Assembly: GCF_021513275.1 (NCBI RefSeq)
Contig: NZ_CP090978.1
Location: 3,100,001 to 3,164,000 of the forward strand
Reading direction: 5' to 3'
Length of the DNA: 64,000 nt
Source of the DNA: Paenibacillus hexagrammi
GTDB taxonomy: Bacteria > Bacillota > Bacilli > Paenibacillales > NBRC-103111
In this document: positions 28,355 through 37,240 of the stretch, piece after piece
Position numbering within the stretch: position 1 is the first letter of the stretch
Layout of the letters: every line of letters begins with the position of its first letter
The notes under the pieces: generated by a model
Told to the model about the DNA's origin: nothing
What the model saw: only the letters and a program-made list of their open reading frames with translations
The model's database searches: none
Made by a program: the position numbers and the translations under genes

Positions 28355-30219
28355 GATCTGACCTTCATCGGATTTGGTATTTGTACGAACAAAGGGGTCT
28401 CTCCTCTCGACATCAAACAGCTTGTAAGGTTCGCTTTTGCCGGCAAATATTCGCTAAAGAGCAAATCCTCCACAGCATGCCGCATTCTAGCAGCAGCATC
28501 TTGCTCTTGCTCTTGCTCTTGCTCTTGCTCTTGCTCTTGCTCTTGCTCTTGCTCTTGCTCTTGCTCCTGCTCCTGCTCCTGCATTTGCTCCTGCTCCTGC
28601 ATTTGCTCCTGCAGCAGTTGCTGTACAATGCCCCAGTACTTCTCTTCCCGGTCGCTACTGTAAGAAGCGATCGTGTGAATCAACGAACCCAGGTGATTGA
28701 CGAAGTAGTAGTATTTCGTTCTCATCCAAGCCTCGGATGCTTCATACAGCACCGGGCTATTGTCCTCTAATATGCTGCCAATCCAACCAAACTCAGCGGC
28801 TTTGCTGCGGTCTATGCTCACTCCCTCCAGATCGCGCACGTAACAGCATGCCGGCCACCCCTCCTTCAGAGTGACAAGGGAGTTTTGCAAGTGAGCTTCA
28901 AAGCTAATTCCATATTCGGCCCAAAAGCGCAGCAGAGGGAGCATTGAAATCCGTAGATAACGTTCGAGCCAACAGCTCAGATCAGGAATCTCCGCACTAG
29001 CTTGCTCACGGATCACTTGAATCAGCTTAGGCTCGCACTTATCTGGTAAAGTCTCCAACAGGGATGCCAAAACAAATGTACGCTCAGCGTCCAGAGCCAT
29101 CGGGCGATAATTAACGGTAAAACTGGAAGCCATCAGAGCAAGCTCGGATTCTTGACGCGGCCCAGTGAAGCCCGTTTCCGATAAAATCCGAAAATGATCG
29201 GATGTGAGCAATGGGTTCAGCCGTTGGAGCAATCTCGCTGCATCCATCGTTCGACTGGCCTGCTCGTGAGTGTTTTCCCGAAGCAGATTGGTGATTCGAA
29301 CGTGCAAAGGCAGCTTATAGCCATATTGTGAATCTGGATCCCACACTGTTCTTATCGAAGAAGTGGGATATACAACAGGGCCATAAGAACCCAGCTCGAT
29401 GATGATTGACTTGCTGATCCACTGACGGACAGGGAGCTGATTCAACACATATTGAGCTTGCCATGGGTGCAGCGGCACAAGCGCATAATCCGTACATCGG
29501 TCACCTAGCTTTTGCCGAAGAGCTTCTTCCGCATCCGGTACTCTAGGAGGCGCTTCACCTTCAAGCCACTCCTCGTGCAGCTCCCGTTTACTGACTGCAA
29601 CATAATACAGCTGAAAGGTCGCTCCCCTCTCCGGAATGTAAGCAGCAAGCTCTGCATCATCGAATCCCTCCGTGCTTTTGGGATAAGGATGGAACGGATG
29701 TCCGAAGAACAAGCTTTGTTCAGAGCTTATAAAGTCCAGCGAACACTTTCGGCTTGATTCCTCCAGGCATAAATAGTGCTCCATATGCAGGCTCATCTTG
29801 CGAAAGCTGTTGCTGATTCGGGATTGAATCAGCTCTGCGTGTTCTTCCCGTAAATCCGGAGCATCTTGAGAGCTTACTTCTTGGATCAATAGTGCCATCA
29901 GCTCGTGCAGCTTCAGTTGCCGATGTTCTCCACCTTCTCGCAGTATATACAGCTCAGGTCCGTACCGATGTTGGCCCATTGCTGAGAAGTAAACGATTTC
30001 GCCCAAGATGATAACCCCAGCTGTGGGCAGCTTCAAATGAAATACGTTCTTCCTTACATCTCCTGTACGCCCCTCTTCGTGGTAAGCAGCGTTCGATTCT
30101 CGAGGATCGACTACTCCCATTTCCCTGCAATAGCAATTGAGCAAAGCCCGAATTGACGCGCTTTCAGCAAGCTCCATACTCTGTGCAGAAGCATCGGTGC
30201 TCGTTCGCAGCAGAAGCAT
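28351..30219 (-). CDS. NIS siderophore synthetase (IucA/IucC family), first, with a Glu-Gln repeat
   Basis: A synthetase of 622 residues. FGHPFHPYPKSTEGF, YALVPLHPWQAQYVLNQL, YPTSSIRTVWDPDSQYGYKLPLHVRITNLLREN and FEAHLQNSLVTL are family hallmarks, and LPAKANLTSCLMSRG…NPM is the conserved C-terminal end. A run of about eighteen Glu-Gln or Met-Gln pairs lies near residues 535-572, just before that end. It is encoded by a hexanucleotide repeat and is not part of the family core. GGGGAGGAG precedes the ATG. The gene follows the aminotransferase by 70 nt and is coupled to the FhuF-like gene. Confidence 0.93.
   Translation of the reverse strand: MLLLRTSTDASAQSMELAESASIRALLNCYCREMGVVDPRESNAAYHEEGRTGDVRKNVFHLKLPTAGVIILGEIVYFSAMGQHRYGPELYILREGGEHRQLKLHELMALLIQEVSSQDAPDLREEHAELIQSRISNSFRKMSLHMEHYLCLEESSRKCSLDFISSEQSLFFGHPFHPYPKSTEGFDDAELAAYIPERGATFQLYYVAVSKRELHEEWLEGEAPPRVPDAEEALRQKLGDRCTDYALVPLHPWQAQYVLNQLPVRQWISKSIIIELGSYGPVVYPTSSIRTVWDPDSQYGYKLPLHVRITNLLRENTHEQASRTMDAARLLQRLNPLLTSDHFRILSETGFTGPRQESELALMASSFTVNYRPMALDAERTFVLASLLETLPDKCEPKLIQVIREQASAEIPDLSCWLERYLRISMLPLLRFWAEYGISFEAHLQNSLVTLKEGWPACCYVRDLEGVSIDRSKAAEFGWIGSILEDNSPVLYEASEAWMRTKYYYFVNHLGSLIHTIASYSSDREEKYWGIVQQLLQEQMQEQEQMQEQEQEQEQEQEQEQEQEQEQEQEQEQDAAARMRHAVEDLLFSEYLPAKANLTSCLMSRGETPLFVQIPNPMKVRS
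28501..28611. repeat. Hexanucleotide tandem repeat coding for poly(Glu-Gln)
   Basis: Eleven perfect TTGCTC units occupy 28501-28566, followed by diverged CTGCTC, CTGCAT and TTGCTC units to about 28611. On the coding strand each unit encodes Glu-Gln or Met-Gln. The unit length is a multiple of three, so slippage would change protein length without breaking the frame. Confidence 0.95.
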
Positions 30220-30289
30220 CTCTCTCTCCTCCCCTTCCTATGCCAAAGCCTCACTTTGGCCCGTTTATCGATCAAGTCAAGCTATTGTC

Positions 30290-31675
30290 TTAACGACAGT
30301 CTCCCAAAACTCCGCTTTGCTGCGCCGCGCATGCCGCGCGCACAGCTTCTCCGAAAATTGTTGCGATATCGTCCAGCTGTTGTTCCGTGACAATGAGAGG
30401 TGGCAGAAACCTCATGACGGAGGAGTGCCTGCCGCCAATCTCCAGGATCAGTCCTCGCTGCAGACATTCCTGCTGGATGCGGCTGGCCATAAGCGGATAT
30501 GCAGGATAGTGCCCGAGCACATCCTTGCCGCCTTCGGGATTCACCACTTCAACTCCAACCATCAGACCGCGCCCCCTAACATCACCTATGCAGGTAACCT
30601 CGTTCTTCAGCATCTGCAAACGATCTTGTAGACGCTGGCCAAGCTGCTCGGCTGCGGACGGGATGTCCTGCTCTTTGATATAGGTAAGCGTAGCTTGTCC
30701 CGCCGCCATGGCCATCTGGTTGCCTCTGAAGGTGCCGATGTGAGCGCCCGGCTTCCAAACGTCATACTTCTCGTGATAAATAATAACCGACAGCGGAAGG
30801 CTTCCTCCGATTGCTTTGGACAAAACAAGCACATCAGGGATAATACCTGCATGTTCAAAAGCGAACATCTTGCCGGTACGGCCAATCCCCGTCTGCACTT
30901 CATCAATAATCAGCGGGATATCCCGTTCCTGCGTAATGCGCCGCATCTCACGAATCCATTCCACAGGCGCCGGAATGGAGCCCCCTTCCCCTTGGACGAC
31001 TTCGAATATCATCCCGCAGGGTGCCACGATGCCGCTCTCAGGATCGCTCAGCAAAGTATCGATGTAGATGCTGCTTAATCGATGCGTGCTCTCTCCACCA
31101 ACACCGAATGGGCAGCGGTAAGCATAGGGGTAAGGCAGAAAGTGGACGTCAGGTATTAGCCCGTGCACTTTCTCCTTATATCCTAGCGTCCCGCTAAGGC
31201 TCATAGTCGCATGTGTGGAGCCATGATATCCGCCCTGGAATGACAGCATACTGCGGTTGCCTGTCGCTGTTTTTACAAGCTTGACGGCAGCCTCAACAGC
31301 ATCACCTCCCGTGGGGCCGCAGAATTGGATACGAGCGTGACGGGCAAAATCCGCAGGCAGACTATCAAATAATTCATCTATGAATTGCTCTTTGACAGGT
31401 GTCATCAGATCCAGTGTATGCAGCGGATGTTTGCTATCCAGCATCTTTTTGATGGCACCAATAACAACCTGATGATTATGCCCGAGCGCCAACGTTCCCG
31501 CACCTGCAAGGCAGTCATAATAGACCTTGCCGTCCATATCTTTTACATAAATTCCCTCCGCTTCTTGAATGGCAATCGTAAGACGCCTTGGATAGGATCT
31601 AGCATTGGATTCCCGTTTTGCCTGACTTGCTAGATACTTTGCATTTTGGGATTGCTCAGTTATGGCAGCATTCAT
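30290..31675 (-). CDS. dat: Diaminobutyrate--2-oxoglutarate aminotransferase
   Basis: A class III PLP-dependent aminotransferase of 461 residues that would make L-2,4-diaminobutyrate from aspartate semialdehyde. It has DCLAGAGTLALGHNH, QFCGPTGGDAVEAAVKL, the PLP region FQGGYHGSTHATMSLSG, LIIDEVQTGIGRTGKMFAFEH and the Schiff-base Lys in VLSKAIGGSLPLSVI. These match the RhbA/PvdH/AcsF group best. It is the first biosynthetic gene behind a Fur box, so DABA is the likely dedicated amine of the siderophore. No gene for a DABA decarboxylase follows. Confidence 0.92.
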   Translation of the reverse strand: MNAAITEQSQNAKYLASQAKRESNARSYPRRLTIAIQEAEGIYVKDMDGKVYYDCLAGAGTLALGHNHQVVIGAIKKMLDSKHPLHTLDLMTPVKEQFIDELFDSLPADFARHARIQFCGPTGGDAVEAAVKLVKTATGNRSMLSFQGGYHGSTHATMSLSGTLGYKEKVHGLIPDVHFLPYPYAYRCPFGVGGESTHRLSSIYIDTLLSDPESGIVAPCGMIFEVVQGEGGSIPAPVEWIREMRRITQERDIPLIIDEVQTGIGRTGKMFAFEHAGIIPDVLVLSKAIGGSLPLSVIIYHEKYDVWKPGAHIGTFRGNQMAMAAGQATLTYIKEQDIPSAAEQLGQRLQDRLQMLKNEVTCIGDVRGRGLMVGVEVVNPEGGKDVLGHYPAYPLMASRIQQECLQRGLILEIGGRHSSVMRFLPPLIVTEQQLDDIATIFGEAVRAACAAQQSGVLGDCR

Positions 31676-31723
31676 TCTGATATCACGCTCCTTTTCATTC
31701 CTTCGCTTCAGTCGAGTTGATAA

Positions 31724-31738
31724 AGATTCTCATTATCA
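31724..31738. promoter_or_regulatory. Fur box upstream of the siderophore biosynthesis operon
   Basis: On the minus strand TGATAATGAGAATCT fits the 7-1-7 Fur consensus well and lies about 50 nt before the aminotransferase start. Confidence 0.88.
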
Positions 31739-31832
31739 TCGGATCTGCATCTAGAATAACAACGATTAGGAGCGGCGTACATTCTCCGATCGAATGATTT
31801 GCATGATCCGATCGGAGCAAGCGTGCCTCACA

Positions 31833-32258
31833 TCACACCACCTGGTAGAGCAGCTCCTTTAGCAAAAAGATAAAATCTGCGCCGGACCGCTCGATTTGCA
31901 GCGTCTTTTTCATATTCTGAATGTGTTTTTTGACCGTATTGACACTGACATAAAGTTCTTCCGCTATTCGTTTCATCGAATAATGATTGCAGAGCATTTC
32001 AGCAATTTGCAGCTGTCGTTCGCTTAATCCGAGCGGTTTTTCCTCTTGGTTCCCTGCCGCTGCTTCTAGATTCTCAGCTCCAATCATAGACCTCCTACGG
32101 CTGGGTCCCTCGTATTCGATGGTTACCTTGACAGCATCCTGAATGTTCATCCGCAGCACGTGCGCAACGACAATCTCATGCAAGTCTGCAATCATCGCTT
32201 TGTCTCTTTCACCCTCTGCTTGGGAATCGATCGTCAGTCTCACTTTCGTCATCGACAT
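31833..32258 (-). CDS. LuxR-type HTH regulator
   Basis: A small regulator of 141 residues. The C-terminal 60 residues form a GerE/LuxR helix-turn-helix (LGLSERQLQIAEMLCNHYSMKRIAEELYVSVNTVKKHIQNM). The first 70 residues have no receiver domain and no recognised sensory family. It sits between the Btr-like regulator (58 nt downstream of it) and the biosynthetic operon, so it may tune that operon or the same promoter. The signal is unknown. Confidence 0.8.
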   Translation of the reverse strand: MSMTKVRLTIDSQAEGERDKAMIADLHEIVVAHVLRMNIQDAVKVTIEYEGPSRRRSMIGAENLEAAAGNQEEKPLGLSERQLQIAEMLCNHYSMKRIAEELYVSVNTVKKHIQNMKKTLQIERSGADFIFLLKELLYQVV

Positions 32259-32315
32259 CTTTTCTCACCATCCGGTTCTTCATCTCCGACAGGTTCATGT
32301 TAAAAGCAGGTTGGT

Positions 32316-34100
32316 CTACAACAACGCCTCTGCCACTTCATCTACCAACTGATTCATCGCAATAGGCCCGTAATATCCAATCCACTTGGTCGTACTTACC
32401 GTATACACCTGATTGGTTTTTACAGCCCGCAAGCTCTGCCAGATTACAGATTGTTGAAGTTCTCCAGCATAGACCCGGTTGGAATCATCCTTCAATACAA
32501 AGAGGTAATCCGGATTTACTTTTGACATATTCTCGAGTGTAATGAACGTGCTGGTTCTCGATGTTTCATGAGCAGGTGTGGGCGCGGCAATGCCGAGATC
32601 CCGATACAAGATTTCTGCCGTGCGGTGTACCGTAGTATGCAATCGAATCGAATAGCCCCGCGGACGAATGAGCGCAACGGACTTTCCTTGCATGCTGGTG
32701 GAGAGCGCATCCCTCAATTTGTGAATCTTATGCTGGTAGTGCTGGATAATCGACGTGACCTTATGCTGCCTGCCAACTAGGTTAGCTAATGTGAGCAGAG
32801 TAGACCGCCAATCCTCATTTCTATCCAGCATCACCGTAGGCGCGATAACGGACAATTGTTCATAATATCGCTCCTGAAATTGTGTGCATACGATCAGGTC
32901 AGGGGCCAGCTCGGCAATGGCCTGTATATCGGGACTTTCTTTCGTCCCCAAGTTCATGACACCGCGTAACCGCTGCTCCAGGTAATCAGGGAATCGGACA
33001 ACATCACTAGTGGCGCTAACGCTGCCTGCTGGTTTCAGCCCCAGTGAAAGCAGATGGTCCGTGTACTGGATATCCAATAGAGCTATTTTGTTTGGCACAC
33101 AAGTTAGGCACACCTGACCTTGAAGAGGATCGAGATGGATCGAATCTAGCTGAACATTCCGATTAGAGGCATTTGAATCAACAACATGTTCACTATACAA
33201 ATGGAAGAATTCAGCATCAATGGGCGAATGGGTCAACCATGATGGATTTTGACGACATGCTTCCAATTGTCGGGCCCGTTCTCTGAACCTACTCGGTGAA
33301 AGTCCAATGTACTTTTTGAACAAACGGCTGAAATAGTAGCTATCCGAATAACCTACCGCGTCAGCAATTTGCCCCAAAGGAATATTGGTATGCTGCAAGA
33401 ACTCCTTGGCTCTATCAAGCCTCACCTGAATCAAATATTCCATGGGGCTCATGCTGAGCTGGGCTTTGAATATCCGCTGTAATTGTCTAACATTGCAATC
33501 CAAATTCTCCGCAAGATCATCTATCGTGATCGATTCGGAGTAATTCTGCTCTAGATACCGAACAGCCTGATCTTCAAGGCTTGGGGCAGCCGCTTCACCG
33601 CCCATTTCCTGCAGCTGAAGCAGCAGTTCATACAAGAATTGGTGGAACAACGTTTTGATATGAAATCCGGCCAATGCATCCTTGGACATCCAAATGCGGT
33701 GCATCTGATCCACTTTCCTGTACAGCGGCAATGTGGCTGGCGGACAAACGGTAAATTGAAGGTGAAAAGGATCGCCGGATGCTTCCGTTGGACCCAGATC
33801 TGTCGAATACGCTTGCTTCAAATCAGCATGATAGGAAAGCATCATGTATTCGAGTGCTTGATCGACTTCCGAAATGGACAATAGAGTATTTTTTCCGGCA
33901 TGGCACACGCTGGCTTTATCGATTCTATGTTCCTTTCGGTCCAGATACAGCTTTCCGCTTCCCCGCAGGATAATGAGAAATGTGCTGTCAGACAGCCTCT
34001 GCTCCCTCAGATGCTCGCCTGCCTGTACGATAACGCGGCTAACATGAGCAACGTGAACGGCAGCATGCTGCCACAATAGGGCATAGGTATGAAGCAACAA
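32316..34100 (-). CDS. AraC-family regulator fused to a siderophore-binding domain (Btr-like)
   Basis: A protein of 594 residues that joins three parts. Residues about 10-150 are an AraC-type N-terminal sensory region. Residues about 170-275 are the two helix-turn-helix motifs (SITIDDLAENLDCNVRQLQRIFKAQL, IPLGQIADAVGYSDSYYFSRLFKKYIGLSPSRFR). Residues about 330-594 are a FecB-type iron-siderophore-binding domain (LGTKESPDIQAIAELAPDLIVCTQF). B. subtilis Btr uses the same architecture to activate uptake genes when it binds the siderophore. The TTG at 34100 has GGAGG 8 nt upstream. A perfect Fur box lies 65 nt before the start. Confidence 0.92.
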   Translation of the reverse strand: MLLHTYALLWQHAAVHVAHVSRVIVQAGEHLREQRLSDSTFLIILRGSGKLYLDRKEHRIDKASVCHAGKNTLLSISEVDQALEYMMLSYHADLKQAYSTDLGPTEASGDPFHLQFTVCPPATLPLYRKVDQMHRIWMSKDALAGFHIKTLFHQFLYELLLQLQEMGGEAAAPSLEDQAVRYLEQNYSESITIDDLAENLDCNVRQLQRIFKAQLSMSPMEYLIQVRLDRAKEFLQHTNIPLGQIADAVGYSDSYYFSRLFKKYIGLSPSRFRERARQLEACRQNPSWLTHSPIDAEFFHLYSEHVVDSNASNRNVQLDSIHLDPLQGQVCLTCVPNKIALLDIQYTDHLLSLGLKPAGSVSATSDVVRFPDYLEQRLRGVMNLGTKESPDIQAIAELAPDLIVCTQFQERYYEQLSVIAPTVMLDRNEDWRSTLLTLANLVGRQHKVTSIIQHYQHKIHKLRDALSTSMQGKSVALIRPRGYSIRLHTTVHRTAEILYRDLGIAAPTPAHETSRTSTFITLENMSKVNPDYLFVLKDDSNRVYAGELQQSVIWQSLRAVKTNQVYTVSTTKWIGYYGPIAMNQLVDEVAEALL

Positions 34101-34164
34101 CTTAAATCCCTCCTTTACTTGCTGTTCGCAGATTTTCCAACTTCAGGATATACACCTATTATAG

Positions 34165-34179
34165 TGATAATGATTATCA
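34165..34179. promoter_or_regulatory. Fur box (exact 7-1-7 palindrome) of the Btr-like regulator
   Basis: TGATAATGATTATCA is an exact consensus site between the end of the exopolysaccharide operon and the regulator gene. It is identical to the site at 9628-9642. Confidence 0.92.
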
Positions 34180-34206
34180 ATATCAATTTTGAAATTTGAA
34201 CACAAC

Positions 34207-34254
34207 AAAAAGACCGCACGTGAACCTTACACCATTCACAAGCAGTCTCTGCGG
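34207..34254 (-). terminator. Terminator of the exopolysaccharide operon
   Basis: On the minus strand CCGCA and TGCGG form an outer stem around an inner GTGAA/TTCAC stem, followed by TCTTTTTG. It lies just past the degenerate GGDEF gene. Confidence 0.65.
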
Positions 34255-34262
34255 CTGTCCGT

Positions 34263-35117
34263 TTAAACGTCAAATTCGAGCTGTTTTTTTGCCGAAGCAA
34301 TAAACTCTAACGGTGAGGATATTTCCTCGTGATGATATTCTACTGCACCGATCTTGAGAATGAGCTCAACGCGATATTTCTCCGCAAACTCCGTTCGGTT
34401 CCTCTCATCAATTCTGGAACGCAGGCGTTCGATCACAATGTTGGCTCCGGGCCGGTCCGTAAATAACAGCATCCCCCACATTGGGTTATCTTTGTTCAAG
34501 AGGTACAAGGAATCGTTCGTCCGGATACTGGTCTGGCCCATCTTGGACAAATCCTGTACGGCCTCCATGAGCTGCTCTTCCCCGATCATCCGCTTGATCT
34601 CGTCCCAATATTTGACACTAAGCACCATCAGCGTTAATGGGATGTGATATCGAACCGATAACGCCATAAAGACGGTCGCATCATTTTGAAAGGACAATGT
34701 ATTCTTTAAACTCGTCTTGGCATCAACGGTCGCCAGAGACTCATTGGCTTTCTTCAGCTGCTCATTCTCCTGCTGCAATTGGCGGTTACCTAGAGTAAGC
34801 ATCCAGGTTGAAACTGTAAACATCGGTGTCATGATCAGCCAAAAATAATTCTGCGTGTTGATTACGCCCCCCACCACAACCGTATGGTAAAGTGTGTAGG
34901 TGCCGTAACCGAAGATAAACAAGATGTTCAAAATCAAACCTGTCGTAACGGTTGTAAAATAAGTGACGACCGCAATCAGAAACGCCGCGTTAAGGAAAAT
35001 AATATTTTGAATATACAAATCGGGGTTTCCTGCGGTGAACACAATGCTAATAAAACAACACAGGATGAGCAGCAGGAAGGCGCCATCCGAAATCATACTG
35101 TTTCGAAAGCGATTCAT
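34263..35117 (-). CDS. YdaK-like membrane protein with degenerate GGDEF domain (c-di-GMP receptor)
   Basis: A protein of 284 residues with four or five N-terminal membrane helices (to about residue 115), a short coiled coil (LQQENEQLKKANESL) and a GGDEF-type domain. The GGDEF active site reads NKDNP, so cyclase activity is not expected. The inhibitory-site motif RxxD is kept (RTND) at the canonical distance, so c-di-GMP binding is likely. B. subtilis YdaK has exactly this make-up and switches on exopolysaccharide production. Its ATG overlaps the end of the BcsB-like gene. Confidence 0.8.
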   Translation of the reverse strand: MNRFRNSMISDGAFLLLILCCFISIVFTAGNPDLYIQNIIFLNAAFLIAVVTYFTTVTTGLILNILFIFGYGTYTLYHTVVVGGVINTQNYFWLIMTPMFTVSTWMLTLGNRQLQQENEQLKKANESLATVDAKTSLKNTLSFQNDATVFMALSVRYHIPLTLMVLSVKYWDEIKRMIGEEQLMEAVQDLSKMGQTSIRTNDSLYLLNKDNPMWGMLLFTDRPGANIVIERLRSRIDERNRTEFAEKYRVELILKIGAVEYHHEEISSPLEFIASAKKQLEFDV

Positions 35118-37207
35118 CGGCGATTCCCCCGCATCCTTCTATATTTGCGAACCATGAGCAGCAGCGAGAACAGAATAAGCACTGCCACAAGCACCGCGGC
35201 TGCCATGAATCCAAGGACATCCACGCGCTGCACAATATCGCTAAGCACGGTAGACGGCTCAGCTGTCGCAATTTGCTTAAAGCGAAATGCTTGGACATGG
35301 CCGTCCTTATCCGTGACCGCGCCATCTCCGAACACCTGCCATAGTGTGCCCTCTGATCCAATCAGCTTTGAAGCCAAATATGTATATTCCGAAGCGCTGC
35401 CCGTCACAGCCAGCATGCCGTAGCCATTCTCATAAGGAGAATTGATGAGCTGAAGAGTACCGATTCTGGTCCCGTAGCCCGATTCAATGCTCATTTTTTC
35501 ATTCGATACAAAGCCTCGGCCATTCTCATCATATTGGAAGTACAGCTTGTCGTTATTGTCACGTATGGCCTGGTTGCTCTGGTAGCTGCCTATGGCGATG
35601 ATCTGCCGTCCCTTCAGCAGCTTGGCGTCTACGCTGTCCGTATAATAAAGGACCTCCCCTGTGTTCGTTTGCGCGTAGCGGCCCAGCAGGTTAAACACAT
35701 TGGTCAGGGTCTGGAACAGATACGCATCATGCTCCTTCGGCAGTATGACAGCGACCTGATTAAAGCTGCCGTCCCGCAAAAACGGATACGGATAATTGTT
35801 AAACAGCAGGTCCGCACGGTCTTTGGTATTGAGCTGCAGCATGGAATCCTTCTCCACAAAGGCCCAAGGCATCTGTTCCTGGTTCTCGATACATCCCCCG
35901 TTCTTCAGTTCGAGGTCAAACGCCAGCTTCACCGTAAAGTTGCCGCTGATATTCAGTGTCTTGGGGATGATAAGATCCATATGATCGCCATCTGCCAGCT
36001 CGGTGGAAAGCTTCTTGCTGCCAATAGGCGTATCATTGACCAAAACGGTGACTAAGGATCGGTCAAAATCGAGATTTCTTGCATATCGGAACTTAACACT
36101 CAGCTTGGTTGCATCCGCGATAGAACGATTGCCCGGAAGCGCGATAAAATAAGATTTTTCCCGGTGACGATCGCCGACGAGTTTGTCACCCGTTTCGGTC
36201 AAACTCACATTGCGGCTTACTTCAGCCGGAGGCGTGTCCACCTCTGTTGAGCTGTCTACCTGCTTGGAGGCAGAATCGATCTGGCTCAGCAAAGACTGAT
36301 TCGCTGCCAGACGAGCGGCTTTTATGAGCATTCCCGGATCGACTGATGTGATCAGCAAGATAGGCTGATCCGATTCAGTGACTAGCTGAATGATCGCTTG
36401 ATTATTCACATCAGCGCTCGCGACCTGCGATTTCAGTTCAGCCGGCAGATTCTCGTACAGTGATACCATTACAACAGCCTGTTTGCCCTGTAGCTTACCG
36501 GTATCGTAAGCAATCAGGGGAATCGGTTTATCCGAAACCGGATTGGCTCTAGCGAATCCAGCCAATACATATGTAGCCGCTTCTAACTCTTCAGGACTGC
36601 TTCCCTCAGGCACGGCAATCACACTCAGACCTTCCTTGACGGTATCAAGACCGATAAACCGCGTGTTGAAATCCCGAATACGAAGCTGAATCGGATGTTG
36701 GGTATAATTGACGTTTACGCGGGAGCTTTTCGCAATTTGCAGCCAATTATCCCGTGTATCGATGGGTACGCAGGCCATGATGGCTGCAGGGCTGGTCGTT
36801 TCCAGATGCCCTTGTATGGTCAACGTGTTGACACCTTGGATGAGAAGCTCCACAGGCACATTCACGGTGATCTGCTGCTGACCCGCAGCTTCACTGGTCG
36901 GACGGAACGAATAAAACGGTGTTCCGTTCATTTGCAGTGTGATACTAGAACGGTCATTTTGTGTTAATTGGGATATTGTATAGTCCAGATGAACATCCAC
37001 ACTGGCTACATCCCAATACGATTCCACTTGAAAATATTGCTGTGTATACGTCATGCCTCCGGATAAGGAGGTATCGCTGAAGTTCGTTTGATATTGACGC
37101 TGGCTTGCTGTCAGGCCGTCTTCTGCGAACACCGGACTCAGCTGCAGGAACAGCAGGAGCAAGCTGAGCGCTGCGATCCAAATCGTTCGTATTCTCATCA
37201 TAATCAC
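35114..37207 (-). CDS. BcsB/YdaN-like exopolysaccharide synthesis protein
   Basis: A secreted, membrane-anchored protein of 697 residues. It has an N-terminal signal (residues about 5-28, ending SPVFAED) and a C-terminal membrane helix (VLGFMAAAVLVAVLILFSLLLMV) with a basic tail. Two sugar-binding-like beta domains with the NTLTIQGHLET-type pattern are in keeping with cellulose synthase regulatory subunits. It lies between the glycosyltransferase and the GGDEF receptor gene, as in ydaMNK. It probably accompanies the nascent polysaccharide outside the membrane. Confidence 0.85.
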   Translation of the reverse strand: MIMMRIRTIWIAALSLLLLFLQLSPVFAEDGLTASQRQYQTNFSDTSLSGGMTYTQQYFQVESYWDVASVDVHLDYTISQLTQNDRSSITLQMNGTPFYSFRPTSEAAGQQQITVNVPVELLIQGVNTLTIQGHLETTSPAAIMACVPIDTRDNWLQIAKSSRVNVNYTQHPIQLRIRDFNTRFIGLDTVKEGLSVIAVPEGSSPEELEAATYVLAGFARANPVSDKPIPLIAYDTGKLQGKQAVVMVSLYENLPAELKSQVASADVNNQAIIQLVTESDQPILLITSVDPGMLIKAARLAANQSLLSQIDSASKQVDSSTEVDTPPAEVSRNVSLTETGDKLVGDRHREKSYFIALPGNRSIADATKLSVKFRYARNLDFDRSLVTVLVNDTPIGSKKLSTELADGDHMDLIIPKTLNISGNFTVKLAFDLELKNGGCIENQEQMPWAFVEKDSMLQLNTKDRADLLFNNYPYPFLRDGSFNQVAVILPKEHDAYLFQTLTNVFNLLGRYAQTNTGEVLYYTDSVDAKLLKGRQIIAIGSYQSNQAIRDNNDKLYFQYDENGRGFVSNEKMSIESGYGTRIGTLQLINSPYENGYGMLAVTGSASEYTYLASKLIGSEGTLWQVFGDGAVTDKDGHVQAFRFKQIATAEPSTVLSDIVQRVDVLGFMAAAVLVAVLILFSLLLMVRKYRRMRGNRR

Positions 37208-37240
37208 TCCTACAACTTACTCGGGCGGATATTATTTGCG

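Noticed and set aside
28501-28611. Possible CRISPR array
   Set aside because: The repeat unit is only six bases, there are no spacers, and it is in frame within a coding gene.
28381-28770. Plus-strand frame with a long Leu run
   Set aside because: It is the antisense reading of the Glu-Gln repeat inside the NIS synthetase; a poly-Leu product is an artefact of the repeat.
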